From Temnothorax longispinosus (lineage: Eukaryota > Arthropoda > Insecta > Hymenoptera > Formicidae): a DNA stretch of 64,000 bases. Location of the stretch: assembly GCF_030848805.1 (NCBI RefSeq), contig NC_092360.1:14694001-14758000 (forward strand). The letters run 5' to 3'. A program made the translations under genes and the position numbers. The notes under the pieces are model-generated. The model did not search any database and was not told the DNA's origin. It saw nothing but the letters and a program-made list of their open reading frames with translations. This document shows positions 39,636 through 52,595 of the stretch, piece by piece. Numbering within the stretch: the stretch's first letter is position 1; each line of letters starts with the position of its first letter.

Positions 39636-42600
39636 TTACTGAAAAATAATGTCATAAAATTGTATCGATTTCAATTTTGGTTTATCACAAAATAAAATAT
39701 AAGCAGAACGAGAAAAAGGACAAATTAGATTTGGAATTTTGCTTTGAACAATGATGCACGCCGAAAGTTTCATTTCCGTTTTTGCATTCGGGTGAAAACG
39801 ATGGCGCTAATCGCATGAGATTTCTCTTCGAACAAGTGTACATCACACGCTACAGATATCCGTTTCTGAAGCCAGACGGAACGTGAAAGTACCGCGCGCC
39901 TAAAGATAATCTCGTAACCGTGGGACATTGAAATCGTTTCAATCTTCGATAATATTTACTCTTCTTAAAAATTGTTTTTCTTTAATTATTATTCACTTCA
40001 ATAGAAGAGTAAATATTTTTTTTCATAAACTGTACAGGATGTTTGACGTATCGTGGCTTTTCTTTTAATTATAAAGTTTCCTGTCCCTAGTTTAAAAATC
40101 TGAAATCAACTTTTTCTTCATAGAACAAATTTTTAATTTTAATTCCGTCTTATTATAAAATGTACAATTTAAAAGATTTGTTAAGATGTTAATTTAAAGC
40201 AGAAAAAAGAAAAATAATCAAATGTCTTCAAATGTTGCCGAAAGAAACCGGGAAGGACGTTGTAAAAAGTATGTAAAAAAACTGCCTTTACAAATAATTG
40301 AAATGACAAGCTATTCATGTCGCAAAAAATTATTGTTAAACCTAGACTAATTTCGCGACGAGCAATTGATATTTTTTCAGTAGTATATTATTACGCGCGC
40401 GTGCGCGTAATTAATGATACTGCTGTATCATGCGTATGGCGTATGGCTGGACAAGTACTTTAGGTGAAAGTTCTAACGCGCGATTTATAATAATATTTTG
40501 TTGTTATTTATTAATTTATAAGAAAAAGGCTTATTGACTTTTAAATATGCAAAAACGAGGAAAATGTGGGTCACACGACTCATACCTCCACATCGTGATG
40601 TTTTCAGCAAATACCGCGGCGGAGAAAGGAAAATCTGGAGAAGTTCCTTGTATAGATGACAACAAGTTCTATCGTAATCCTAATGCACCATCGCACAGCG
40701 TCTGGTCACCTACAGAATGTGCTAAATATTTTCTCTGCTTAGGTAATTATAGATTACAAAAAGGAAAACTTGATTAAATTATCTAAAGTTTTATTAATCG
40801 TCTCCACGTAAAACCAGAATTAAAAAAACCGCGACTATGCTTTTTATCTCGATTTCTTCGATAAATATATTTAAAAAACACAGTTAAAATATTTTGAGAT
40901 AAAACATCTAATCTTACATTTCTGTTAAAGTTTACATAAAAATTGCAAAATATTCTTAATATGAGAATCAAGTTGCGCTGTCATTGCTCATTGTAAGAAT
41001 GAGCATTGGAGTAGGTTAAAAGTCTTTATCTTTCTTTTATTCAAAAAGGTTCTTTTAATACAAAGACTTGTGGAAACAATATTTGCACGTACAAATGCAA
41101 TCACATTAATATGTCTTGTTATTCATAGTTAATTCTATTATTTTACTTATTATATTATTTTTATTGTGCTTGTTTTGTTTATGAAAACGTATATCAAGTT
41201 TATATTGCATATATAATAAAATAAAATAAAAATTTGTGTGATATACATCTGCTACATCGTTAAATCGTGTTTCAGATGACGAAGTGTTCGAATTCAAGTG
41301 CTCGCAAGGACTTCTTTTCGATGTCTCCAGGCAGATCTGTGATTTTAAGACAAACGTCGATAATTGCGACGTAACTTCAGGTACATTTTAGATATTTATG
41401 CTAAATCTACTGGAAACACGCGCGAACGAAAGGCTCTGAGAAGGCCCTGCAACTACAAACAAACGCTGGCAAACTTTATGCCGATTTCTACTCTTAAGAA
41501 AGCGATCGAGTGTTGAACACGCAATACTTTCACCCGGAAAATCACACAACGGTGACAAGTTTGTCATTTCTTTCTTTGTGAGAATTAAACCTCTTGGTGG
41601 AAATTCCAATTTAAAACATATGTGTCATTAGAGTATCCTTAAACAGCGTAGACATTTAATGCAAATAACGCTATTATAGCCACAGATGCAAATGTACATC
41701 AAATACAAACACGCATATTTTAACTTTTTTACAAGTAAAATATACGCAACACACATACCTACATAATTCTTGCTTAAATCTTTTAGTAAAATTAAACCCT
41801 CTCTCGTGATGGAACAACTGTCTTCACGTTATGTTTTATGTTTATATAATTTAAAAAAGTATAGTTACTATAACTATGTACCGAATGGTGATGTAAAGTT
41901 TTCAAAGTTTCTCGTAGATGCCCAACCGGCGAAGCCGCTGCTCAAGGATGGCGAGTGTGACGAGGACACGTTGGGTTGCGGAGATGGCACGTGTCTTCCG
42001 GCTCTATATTTTTGCGATGGGAGTGTCGATTGTCCCGATGGTTCCGACGAAGGATGGTGCGGTAAGAAATGCGAAGAATGCGCAAACATATATGTTATAT
42101 CGAGCTCTTTATTGGCACTTATAAAAGACGTTCTTCACTGAGCGCATTTACTTCAACCAGCAGATTCTTCAATGAATAATGATTTTATTTATAGACAGTT
42201 TTATTGAGATAAAAATTCAATATTACGGTAAAATTAAATGTTTCAAATATAGAAAAACTAAAATTATATGTTTGTCGCGGCATAAAAAAATAATCAAACG
42301 GTAAAGGTTAGTATTTTATACGTTCCCAAATTATATTATTTAGTAAAGTACGTTCGAATCTTGAAAATGTGCTTTTGTTCATAACGTGGAAAATATATGA
42401 AAAATGGCACTCTTAGTTTTCGATCACACTATGAAAATAAAATGACATTATGCATGTCAGCTGTTGTTAAAAATATCAATCTGTTACAGACATGCGACAT
42501 GATATCAATGCGGCGCCAGTTTGCGACACGCAGAAATGCCAGTTACCAACGTGTTGGTGTTCTAAGGAAGGGACTCTTATTCCAGGAAATCTTACCGCAC

Positions 42601-44908
42601 TCGCCACTCCACAAATGATAACAATCACTTTCGATGACGCTGTAAATGCTGAAAATTTCCAACTCTATTCAAGTAAGTTAATAAGAAGTTATCGACTAAC
42701 GTAACGTATTCACATCATTTCCTTTTTTCATTTCTCTCTTTTCTGTTTTATTTAAAAGATCTGAATAAATCTGCAATAACTTTAAGAGTCAACACAAACG
42801 TGTCTACAGATAATACGTCAGTATATTAATGTTAATATTTTTATCCTTATCTCATAACAATAGGGATTTTTTCAAAAAAAAAAAAAAAAAAAAAATTATA
42901 GAAAATAATCGTTGGATCATTTACAGAAATTTTTACGGATGACAGAAAAAATCCCAATGGCTGTCCTATAAGAGGTACTTTCTATATTAGTCATCAATAC
43001 ACGAATTACAGGGATGTGCAATATTTATGGAATGCCGGTCACGAAATAGCCGCACATTCCGTTACGTAAGTATAGTATATAATTTAAATATAAAGCAAAA
43101 GAGAAGCTGTAATAAGTCAAGTCATAAAGAATTGTTTGATTCGATACGTAAAATGAATCGGACATTATTTCTCAGACATCGTGGACCGGAAGAATGGTGG
43201 TCGAAGAATGCGACGATTGAGGACTGGTTCGACGAGATGGTCGGAATAGCGAACATCATTAAGAAATATGCAGCGGTTCGTATCGCCGATATCAAAGGTA
43301 GAAATCTTTATTTTAATTCGATATTATATCAAGATCAACGTGAAGGAAAGAAAAGACCCATGTCACGCGTATTAACAGAACTTGCATGCATACTTGTATT
43401 GTCGTTGTATACGTGACGTGTAACAAATATTGCATGTATCTTTTCAACGTACGCTGGTCTTGTTCAAGAGAATATAAAAGTATTTATTATTAAGTACGCT
43501 ATGTTATGTCATAGGGGTAAGGGCGCCTTTTCTACAGGTCGGGTGGAATCGCCAGTTTCTGATGATGTCTGAGTTTGGCTTTGTTTACGATTCCTCAATC
43601 GTTGCACCATTTTCCGATCCACCCTTTTGGCCCTACACGCTTGACTACAGGCCACCGCATCCGTGCGTCCGTGCAGGACAACTCTGCCCTACTCGTTCTT
43701 ATCCGGGTATCTGGGAACTACCTCTAAATCAACTTTTGACAAATGTACGTGAGTCACATGCGACTGAATGGAACGTTATCGATAAATACCAAATAAAGAC
43801 AAAAAGCCGAGATTACTTTAATATAAGATTGTTAATGTATGACAATGAAATTTCATCTTTCTGCATTGCGTAGAAAGATTAAATGCGTGACGAAAGTTAT
43901 AAAAGTTCGATATTATCAAATTTTCTTTTTATTCTAGTTTCTGTAAACTTGTTTTATATTTTCCATGTTGAAAGCGATCTAAAATATAAAAGAAATACTC
44001 TTAATAATAATTAATCGATAATTACGTATTACTTTTTAATACTTTTGTCCGTTATCAGCGTACTATGGTTTCTACTCTTTTTCATCTTTATTTTATAGAA
44101 GCAATATTTATCGACTTTTTATTTAGGATTACACGTGCAGCACTGTGGATTCATGTCCCCCTGACTTATCTGGCGAAGAAGTTTATAAGATGCTCATGCT
44201 GAATTTTAAAAGACATTATCTCACTACGCGCGCACCTTTTGGTCTACATTTTCATGCATCGTGGTTTCAAAATCCAATGTATTTTTATGCATTCAATGTA
44301 AGTAAGACTTTAAACATTATCCATTATTAAAAAATCGATGGTGCTTATTATTGACTAACACAAACAAGATTATTGATTTCATATTTATTACTATTATACT
44401 TTCATTATTTATTCTACTTTTAGGAGAATATCTACTATATCAATTTTTATGCATTTAATTTTATGCGATTAATTTAAAAAAATCAGAGTACTAAAAATTA
44501 TAGCAGTAAGAAAACATATTTAAGATTATTATAATTTACTTTTTGACTTATTATAATTTACCTAATATGATAAACTTTGTTATTTCTGTTAAATTATAAA
44601 CTATAATGTTTATTTTCATATGTAATTAGAAATTCATCGACGATCTACTTCGGCTAGACGACGTGTTTTTCATCACGAGTACGCAGATTGTGGAATGGAT
44701 GCGCAGACCAACACCCCTGAGTGAAATTGAAAAGTTTGCACCGTGGCAGTGCGCGAAGCGACATTTTGAACCGTATGAGATGGCCTGTGACTTGCCAAAT
44801 AGTTGCAAATTATCCAGTAAAGTGCTCAAATCATATAGGTATTTACATACATGTTTTGAATGTCCGAAACAATATCCATGGCTGAGAAATGAATTCGGGA
44901 TTGAATAA
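38476..44908 (+). CDS. Secreted chitin deacetylase, ChtBD2-LDLa-NodB architecture (CDA3-like), 10 exons
   Basis: Zinc-dependent enzyme that N-deacetylates chitin in cuticle or tracheal matrix. Exons: 38476-38524, 40608-40742, 41276-41380, 41918-42061, 42490-42672, 42927-43065, 43176-43297, 43515-43744, 44127-44297, 44630-44908; 1557 nt, 518 aa. Domains: signal peptide 1-17 (MWWKLRFVLITLLAVS), six-Cys chitin-binding peritrophin-A domain about 31-93, LDL receptor class A domain 110-144 with CDGSVDCPDGSDE, polysaccharide deacetylase from about 187. Catalytic/metal motifs are intact: TFDDA (D193, D194), HSVTH (H249, H253), RAPFL (295-299) and a later HFHASW. The start gives a signal peptide in phase with exon 2. 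Motifs such as YPGIWE and FYISHQYTNY look closer to insect CDA3 (group II) than to serpentine/vermiform, by memory of those families; the subgroup is less certain than the family. Confidence 0.94.
38525..40607 (+). other. Chitin deacetylase intron 1 (2.1 kb)
   Basis: Donor gtgagt at 38525, acceptor ttttcag at 40607. It contains short (GA)n (39306-39330) and (TC)n (39605-39633) tracts that could pair with one another, and no coding signal. Confidence 0.8.
39605..39633. repeat. (TC)n microsatellite
   Basis: TC run in chitin deacetylase intron 1. Confidence 0.95.
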
Positions 44909-45093
44909 AAATAGTAAAAGCGACCTATAGGACTTGTAACCCTATGCTGCTTGTATATAATCGAGAGTTCACATAGTACCTTATTTAGACGTGCAATCGT
45001 ATTATTTATTGTAAACATAGACATGAAAACATGTATCTTTATAAGAAAATGGGTTTTATTTCCTATATATGTAAGCTTTTTTATAATGCAAAA

Positions 45094-45099
45094 AATAAA
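45094..45099 (+). terminator. Candidate poly(A) signal of chitin deacetylase gene
   Basis: AATAAA 186 bases after the stop. Another AATAAA overlaps the stop codon itself at 44904-44909 but is probably too close to be used alone. Confidence 0.45.
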
Positions 45100-45106
45100 T
45101 TATATT

Positions 45107-45112
45107 TTTATT
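45107..45112 (-). terminator. Candidate poly(A) signal of LSm7
   Basis: AATAAA on the minus strand 82 bases after the LSm7 stop codon. It lies only 8 bases from the plus-strand signal of the converging gene. Confidence 0.5.
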
Positions 45113-45193
45113 TATAAAGATGGAAATAATATTCAAGATTAAATGGTTCACCTCTAAGATGTAACACATATTGATTGTGAAAATCCTCCCCGT

Positions 45194-46168
45194 CTATCCT
45201 TCTTGTTGTATAAATGGATTCTGAATAGATTCCATGCCGTCTACAGGACAGATAAGCACTACGGATGTTCCTCTGCACACCACCAAGCCTAGCATACGAG
45301 TGTCTTGATTCAATTTATATGGGTCATCTGGATCTGCATAAGTAAGAGAATTTGTTTGTGTTACAAGATTGATTAAAAAAAAAAAATATTGTATATATTG
45401 CACTAAAAAAAAAATCTGTATTCAACACCCCAATATTTTATCTCAATTTTCATTGTTCTCTTTGATGATTTACACGTAAATAAAGATTTATGATATTCTA
45501 TTCATCTTCTAGATAAAGATAAGCGCAAAAGTTTTTTAATTGTAAGGCACGTCGTGCAGCATTCGATAGATAAAGAGAGTTTTACTCTGTAAATTTAGTA
45601 GGATTTCTAAGGCTGGAATGTATCTTTTACTTCACGCAAGTAACGTAGAGTTAATAAAAAGGATTATGCATATTTATACTTGAGTTAAAATACACACTAA
45701 ATAAGCATTAAGCAGATGCAATGTAAAACAATGTAAAATAAGGTTATACGTCACAATCTATACGCGCCCTAATAAATTAAAAATGGTATATCATTATTAT
45801 TAATTACACATCACCTCTGAGATATTCCTTTGTGTTGTCGAGTACCAGGTTGAGTAAAGGATCATAACCTTTAAGTATACCTTCGGCTTCTCTGCCACCG
45901 GCGAACTTCACCCTTATATTCTTCTCGAGATACTTGGACAGATCAAGAATACTCTCTTTTCTCTTTTTCTCTTTATGCTCGACATTCTGTTGCTACAGAA
46001 AATAGGAAAGGTATGCTGAGAGGTGAATGTGATTAATTCAGACGTACGCGTGTGATGAGTTACCTGTTTCGGCGCCTGTAAGAAAAATCGTGAGGTTAAC
46101 TCGAGGATTCAATTTTCAACGAGGTTATAGAAAAGTGAGAGGTATACAATCTCGCAACTTACGGACAT
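45194..46168 (-). CDS. LSm7: U6 snRNA-associated Sm-like protein LSm7, 4 coding exons
   Basis: Subunit of the LSm2-8 ring (U6 snRNP, nucleus) and the LSm1-7 ring (mRNA decapping, cytoplasm). Exons in transcript order: 46168-46163 (ATG TCC only), 46075-46064 (12 nt), 45992-45815, 45333-45194; 336 nt, 111 aa (human about 103). The Sm1 motif lies in exon 3 (IRVKFAGGREAEGILKGYD, then LLNLVLD) and Sm2 in exon 4 (GLVVCRGTSVVLICP); the C-terminus is NPFIQQEG, close to human LSm7. The first three splice donors are gtaagt, gtaact and gtgatg. The first exon contributes only Met-Ser, so the start depends on the splice model; an upstream ORF (46109-46321) shares the ATG region but in another frame. Confidence 0.93.
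46064..46075 (-). CDS. LSm7: 12-nt microexon of LSm7
   Basis: Exactly GCGCCGAAACAG, encoding Ala-Pro-Lys-Gln. It is preceded by a strong acceptor (tttttcttacag) and followed by gtaact. Both boundaries are phase 0, so skipping would keep the frame. Included in the LSm7 model. Confidence 0.7.
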
Positions 46169-49100
46169 CCTTGCGCGTACACGAAGGATAACGTTAATCG
46201 GAATCAAGTAGTGGACCTTGGACGATGTCAACGGAAACGCGATACCACTCAATACGGCATCGTATTTCGAATAAATCAGAGTAAACTTGTATGTACTCCC
46301 GTAGCCGTGGATCATGAGCAATAATCATCCCGACGTATGTCGGCCGATCGGGCCGATTATTTGAGTCGATGGAGTCGAGTCACGTCGAGTATCGACTTCT
46401 TCCTTGCTCTTCCCGCGTTTAAAATCGATAAATATAACGTGAGACTTCGAGAAGGCTTCTGATACTTTTGGCGGGAAATGTAAACTGTAACTATCTCTAC
46501 CACGTACCAGTCTATTTTATATTCTCTATCTACCGATGCGCACGTATTTCATGATACTTGAGCGTAACAATTAAAAACAACTAACATGAACGAAGAATCT
46601 GACAGAGGTTTCATTCGGCAAAATTCAGAGGATGCGTGATAGAAGCAAAAACACCTCGTAAAAGCTTGAATTTATTCGTATCTGGCTTTATAAAAAAATA
46701 CATGTCAATACATGATATACATGAACAATGTTAGTACACGTAAAATGTGTGACTGCTTTTACATGTTGGAATTAAAATTATTGAATGCTTTCAACACGTT
46801 CTATATAATTATTATATAATATCTTGTACATGAACGGAATCTTTCTTAAGGGAGTAAAAGTATAGTTTACAGAGCACCGCACACAGGTGCTTGGTGTTGT
46901 TTTCATCATGTTTCTCTTACACTAAAAATGAATCAAGGTGTGGTATGTGCGTGTGTGTTCAATATTTTAGCAAATGACTAACTTTAAAAGGTGTTGTGCT
47001 ACTTACACAACTTGTGTGTTGCAAACGATTAAACAAAAGACAATACATTTACATTGAGATTAAACATAAAAAATGTTTTCCATGTTTTTTTTTCGAAACG
47101 ATAAATATATATAAACACATTCTCAAATTTTCCACGTAATAAGAAAAATGTTCTACTTGTATCGTGTATCGTATATATGCGTAGATATAAATATGTTTAT
47201 ATTTGTATGCGAATACGTAAACAATATTCGACTTTTATATCAGGCTAAAAATTAATTTTAAAATTATTAACACGTCCATGTAGAATTCAAGATTCCACAT
47301 ACGTCTGATACCTTAAAATGTGCGCGATAATACGCAGTGGCGAGCAAAATGCTGTTCGCGTTAGGTGTAAAGATTAAAACTGCGCGCTTTTACCGAGTTT
47401 CTTTTTTTTACAAATCTCACCGCGCGTTTTCTTTCGGTACATGGTTGATTGATCGGTCATCGAGGAGGAAACTCGATGCAGTTTAATTTTATTGCATCGG
47501 AACAGGACAGTATTCTTTGCTCTCGATTATACAATAACTAGAGTATTTAATGTATGCTGACAATAATGAGACTCAAGAGCAAGCAAAATATTAGCAGTAC
47601 GCTAGCAGTTTGTCAGCAGACCAATGGTGAAAATTTTTCTTGGACGTCTTTTTACAATTTTTCAGGATTTCTGCATAACGTTCAGAATTTTTCCGTGTAA
47701 CGTCTAAACTTTTTAAACACGTCCTTACATGTTTCATTCGACGTGAAATATTTTTCAAAAATGCTGCAAGTCTGTATCTTTTTCTAAAATTTTGTTGGAT
47801 TAAAATGAATATTCTTAGATTTGTTGTTCTATAATATTTCCGGAGAAAACTTGAAAAATTTAACAAAGTATAAGGTATTTTTTTCAGAAATCTTCATAAA
47901 AATGTATGAATAATTCTTATAAGAAATATTATAATAAAAATATTATGATAATTATATGACTTGTGAGAATTTTTTCACCAGACGTATATTTGAGCAGAAT
48001 ATTGCAGCAGATTGGAATCAACTGCGCCCATATTAAGTTTATGTTCTGTCAATAGAATCTGCGGATATACGCTGATGGCAGACGTGCTAGCAGAAAGCAA
48101 ATAGAATGTTTAAACAGAATGTATAAGCATTTTATATTCGGTTTCTACTGTCACGCTGCCACCAACGTCTACTAGCAGCGTCTGTCATATTTTTTGCTGA
48201 TATCCTATCGATAAAATTTATTGTAGAAGACATTTAAAAAAAATCTATTTTTAACAGATCTGTCTGCCTGGATAACCAATAGCAGAGAGATGTACGTATG
48301 TAAACTATACTTTAATCCAGTACCTTTCTTGCGCTTTTATTATTTGTATTCGTATTTATACGTGTGGTAGTCTCGTCGTCTGCTTGTTCAAACGTAAACG
48401 GAGATCGAATCTTTCTACATCTATTACGTTCTGTAATCTATATTGTTGACGGAATCCGCATTATACATTGATTCTGTTCGTTTTAGCTGAAATTTTTGCA
48501 CAGTTCATCTTTTCTCTTTTTCTCTCCAATGTGGAAAAGAAAAAAGGAAAGATGACGTGTGCAAGAAGCTCAGCTAAAACGAACAAGCCTATTGGCTCAT
48601 GTATCTCGTATATGTTACTGCCGCAGCGTTCGTACTTTTACACGCGTGCGCGATATTGTCGCAACTCCTTCTTTTCTGATCAGTTTATTTTTTTTGGATG
48701 GAATATTACATATATCAATGAAACCTATATAAATATGATAATAAAAAGTTATATATATATATGTTGTTCAGACGGTTGTTGAAATTTTCGTAATATATTT
48801 ACGCACCAATAACGTTCGATGTACACACGCTAATCTAATGTTCTATGGATCAAAATAAAAATAATTTTCCAGCTTTGTAAGTAAAGCACGAAACATTCTT
48901 CTCACTTTGCGTTCGTAGTTTCCCTATCCGTGTTGTACTATCCCAACACGAATCTGCTTACGTTATTATTTCGCGTGCATTCCCGAGTAACACGCATTCG
49001 TGGAAAAATCTTCTCGTCGGATAAAAATATTCCATTTCCCATTCTAACATGACGCAGTTTTCAATATCGTACGTTTACGTCGCAAAAAAAATTCGACAAC

Positions 49101-50576
49101 GCGAATCCGCAATACATATCTATTGAAAAGAAGCGAAGCTTACGTTAAATGTAAAGTGGCAACAAGTATCAACAGCATCAGTTGAAAACCATAGAACTAG
49201 AAGGAGTCTGAGACTTGTGTGTTTCTTTTATATTTCCCATTGTCAGAGAAATTTACGGCACATATTTATTTACCACGATATCTTACGTTCTTAACTTTTT
49301 AGCTGCGGAAAACGCACATGTGCATGTGTGTGTATTCTACTCGGTTTTTGCACGCAATCTGTCTACATATTCTGGTAGCAGATTCTCCGTTACACTGGTG
49401 TTTTGTTGATAAAATATAATAGATGCTTTACAAAATCTGTTTTTGATAGATTTGACTATCGGTTAATGTTTGATAATAAATCTAATTAAACTAAAAATGT
49501 ATTACATTTATTTACTCTATATTGTTACTATTTACTTTTTGAGGTTTTCTGAAAATATACACTTGCAATAGAAGAATGACAAGTTTGCAACTTTTTTTTT
49601 TTCAATCTTTTGTAACACCACGTTCGTAAACAAATGTCTTGAATGGGGCATTAAACGTATTCACGCACGTATTTACTTTTAGTAAAATCGATCGTGTTTC
49701 AATGACTTGTGTAACTTGTACGCGTTCTGCACACAGAGGACGGTTTTTATTTTAAGCGTACCGCAGCTAAATGGTTGATGTTTAAGATCGTAAGTACGTC
49801 AAGAATGGTAGAATCGAATTCTAAAACTGCGAGTAAGGCCTTTTGTCGCTTCGTCAAAGACAGCGCCTCAAGTCCCTTTTAATTTCTTGAGATTTTTAGT
49901 TAAAAAGCTATAGGCGGCATTTATCGGTTAACAATAATCGGAAAATCGAACAACACAGTATCTCGTACAATAAACATCATGTATGTCTTATCACGTAGTA
50001 AAGTATAGGCACCTTCGGGGCATACCTTCAAGGCGTATGTGCATGTCTAGATATTTATGATTCGAAAGTGTTTTTAAATAAAACAGTTGAATTCAACTAA
50101 CGTTGTACTATATTGAAAAGATTAAGCTAAACATTAAGAAATAAATAATATAGAACACACGTATGCACACACATATGCATATTCACACATATTAACTAAA
50201 TAGATGATAAATAAAAGTTGACACATACAAAATATAATGATATTAATCAAATGACATAGATTTAGGTATTTGGTTTAATCTATTTTTGTATGTGTCCCTG
50301 TGTGTATACAATATTATTTTAATTAAATATAAATAAAGTTTAGGTTTTTTCACATGTTGCATCAATATCTACACGACGTCCCGAATGTATATAATTTTAT
50401 GATACGGCATACATGATGACGGTGTATGTGTGTGTATCAGAGTCATATTATAAAATATTTAAATCTGTGTATATGTGTCTGTGTATGGGTCTGTGTGTAG
50501 TGGATATCGGCACGTCTCTTACGCGAGATCCGTGCGATGTCGAGTATTAAATGGCACGAACACGTTAGACATCATG
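46169..50576. other. Intergenic between LSm7 and the WBP1-like gene
   Basis: No supported gene. The 46170-46450 part is the LSm7 5' flank. 47550-48280 and 49350-49450 contain degenerate repeat sequence rich in cagcagatt/ctgtc words, also seen near 33915-34200. Confidence 0.6.
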
Positions 50577-52560
50577 TCATGTTGCGTGTCGTTCTTCCTC
50601 TTGTTCAGCGAGCACGAAAACACCCGATGACGGTTGATCCATATTGTTGCTTTCGTTCTCGTCTTGCTCGTAAAGCAACGGCACCGCCTGCTGCGTATTG
50701 TTGTCGGTCTCCGAAGGCCTCCTGCTCTGTCCCGGCAAGAAGGACCGTGGTGTCGTACCCGAGGGCGTTGTTGGTGCGGAGCGCGACAGCCATCGCTTCG
50801 TTTTGCTTCGCGACGTCGGCACGCCCAATGGCATGTACAGCTTACCCCTGGTCCTCCTGACTTTGTACGAACCGACATCGTTGGGACTTAAAGGCCGTTG
50901 TTGAGTAGTACCATCGCTATTTGTTACGTACAATATCGGGGCTTGATTCTGTTGGCACGGCATGGTGGTGGAATGCTCGTTAGACAAATGAGGAAGTTGC
51001 TGTATCTTATCCAATAATTCCCGTAACTGGAAAATAATGAACGTAAAAAATTAACATTGTGTGTGAGATTATCAACTCGCATATACATATATATAAAGAC
51101 GTTTTAGCATCACGTAAAAACGCTGTGGTTAAAAGTCGTCGAAATATAATTACAAGCGTACTTCTATCGTTGGGCTGGTAGCCCTCGGCGGTGAACAAGG
51201 AGATTGAGCACCAAGGCTTGATATGTCAGAGACTGTTCTGTGATTTGTCAAGGAGACGATGGAACCGACGTCGCCTGTCTCTCTTCTTTCGCACTCCGTC
51301 GCCGACACGTCGTCGACACTGTTGTTACAGGAGTACGGTGGTGGAATAATGGTATTTGCTTCGTTCACCATATTGCACATGAAACTGGAGCTCAATGAAT
51401 CCAATGTACTTGCGTGTGACAACGATCTGAAGTAGCGCATCACAAAACCAGAAGTACCTTTGCCTGAACTATCGTCGTAACCAATTACTAAAGGATAAAG
51501 GTCTGGTTTTGCAGTCACCTAAGCATAACGTGTATAATAAGAGTAAAGATTTCGACGTTATATGTATTAGTATATAAGAAAAACACACATAATATTTATA
51601 TCACCGTAAATAAATTATATTGCTATATTAGTAATATTTTTAGATCTTTTTAACAACATTCTACATCTCTTTTTAATTTAGAGTGAATTTTACGTTAATA
51701 AAAATACCGAGATTCGAATAGTATTTAAATTATAAGCACGTGAAACGGAAGAGTTATTTGCAGATAAAGCTTCAGAGAACGAAATTGATAATAAAGCTTT
51801 AATAGTTTATACGTGTTAATTGAATTTTAATTTAACATTTAATTATAAACTCGTATGATGTAGGAGGGAAACTGTGTAACGTGTGATTAATTATTTTCTT
51901 CAACGATCTTGGGATATTGATTAAATTAATCAATCATCAAAAACTCAGAAATATACATAATTTTCTATAAAATATGTTTATATATTTTTTTCTCTCGTAT
52001 AATCGCTGTTGGAATATACAAAAAAATAATTTTAAAAAATAAATTAAAAGGATACGTCCTCGCATTGCTTTTTTATATAAAAAAAAAGTAAAGTTTGAGG
52101 AAATGAAAAAAATTTGTCCGCATATTATATAAAAGTAATAATCATATATCAGATGTAATTATACACAATTATGTAACGAGATTGAGAGGGATGAGAAGGG
52201 AGAGTGTACGAGATGAGCGAGAAGAATTAAAGATCAGAAGTAAGAGAGGGTTCCCGGAAAGTAGATCGACCCGACCTCCAGAGGTTCTCTACCCGTGTTG
52301 CCGTATTACTAGGGATCCAGAGGATTCGTTTCCAAGGGTTCGAGTTATACTCGTGGACCCGCAGCCCGCTTCTGCAATAGTTGTCGGCGATCTCGGGGCT
52401 TCGTAGCTCAGGAGGATCCTTGGTTCTGTTGTGGCCAACGATCAGCAGGATCCAGCCCTACGTGGCTTAGCCGATTCGAAAGTATCCCGGATCTCTGCTT
52501 GTTAGGACGGTTGCTGACGATGGACGATGTTGTGAAGGACGGCGTGAGCGCTCTAACTAT

Positions 52561-52595
<35 letters not shown>

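Noticed and set aside
50519..50904. Several plus- and minus-strand ORFs of 60-119 codons
   Set aside because: Shadows of the final exon of the WBP1-like gene in other frames; the true frame is fixed by splicing from 51162.
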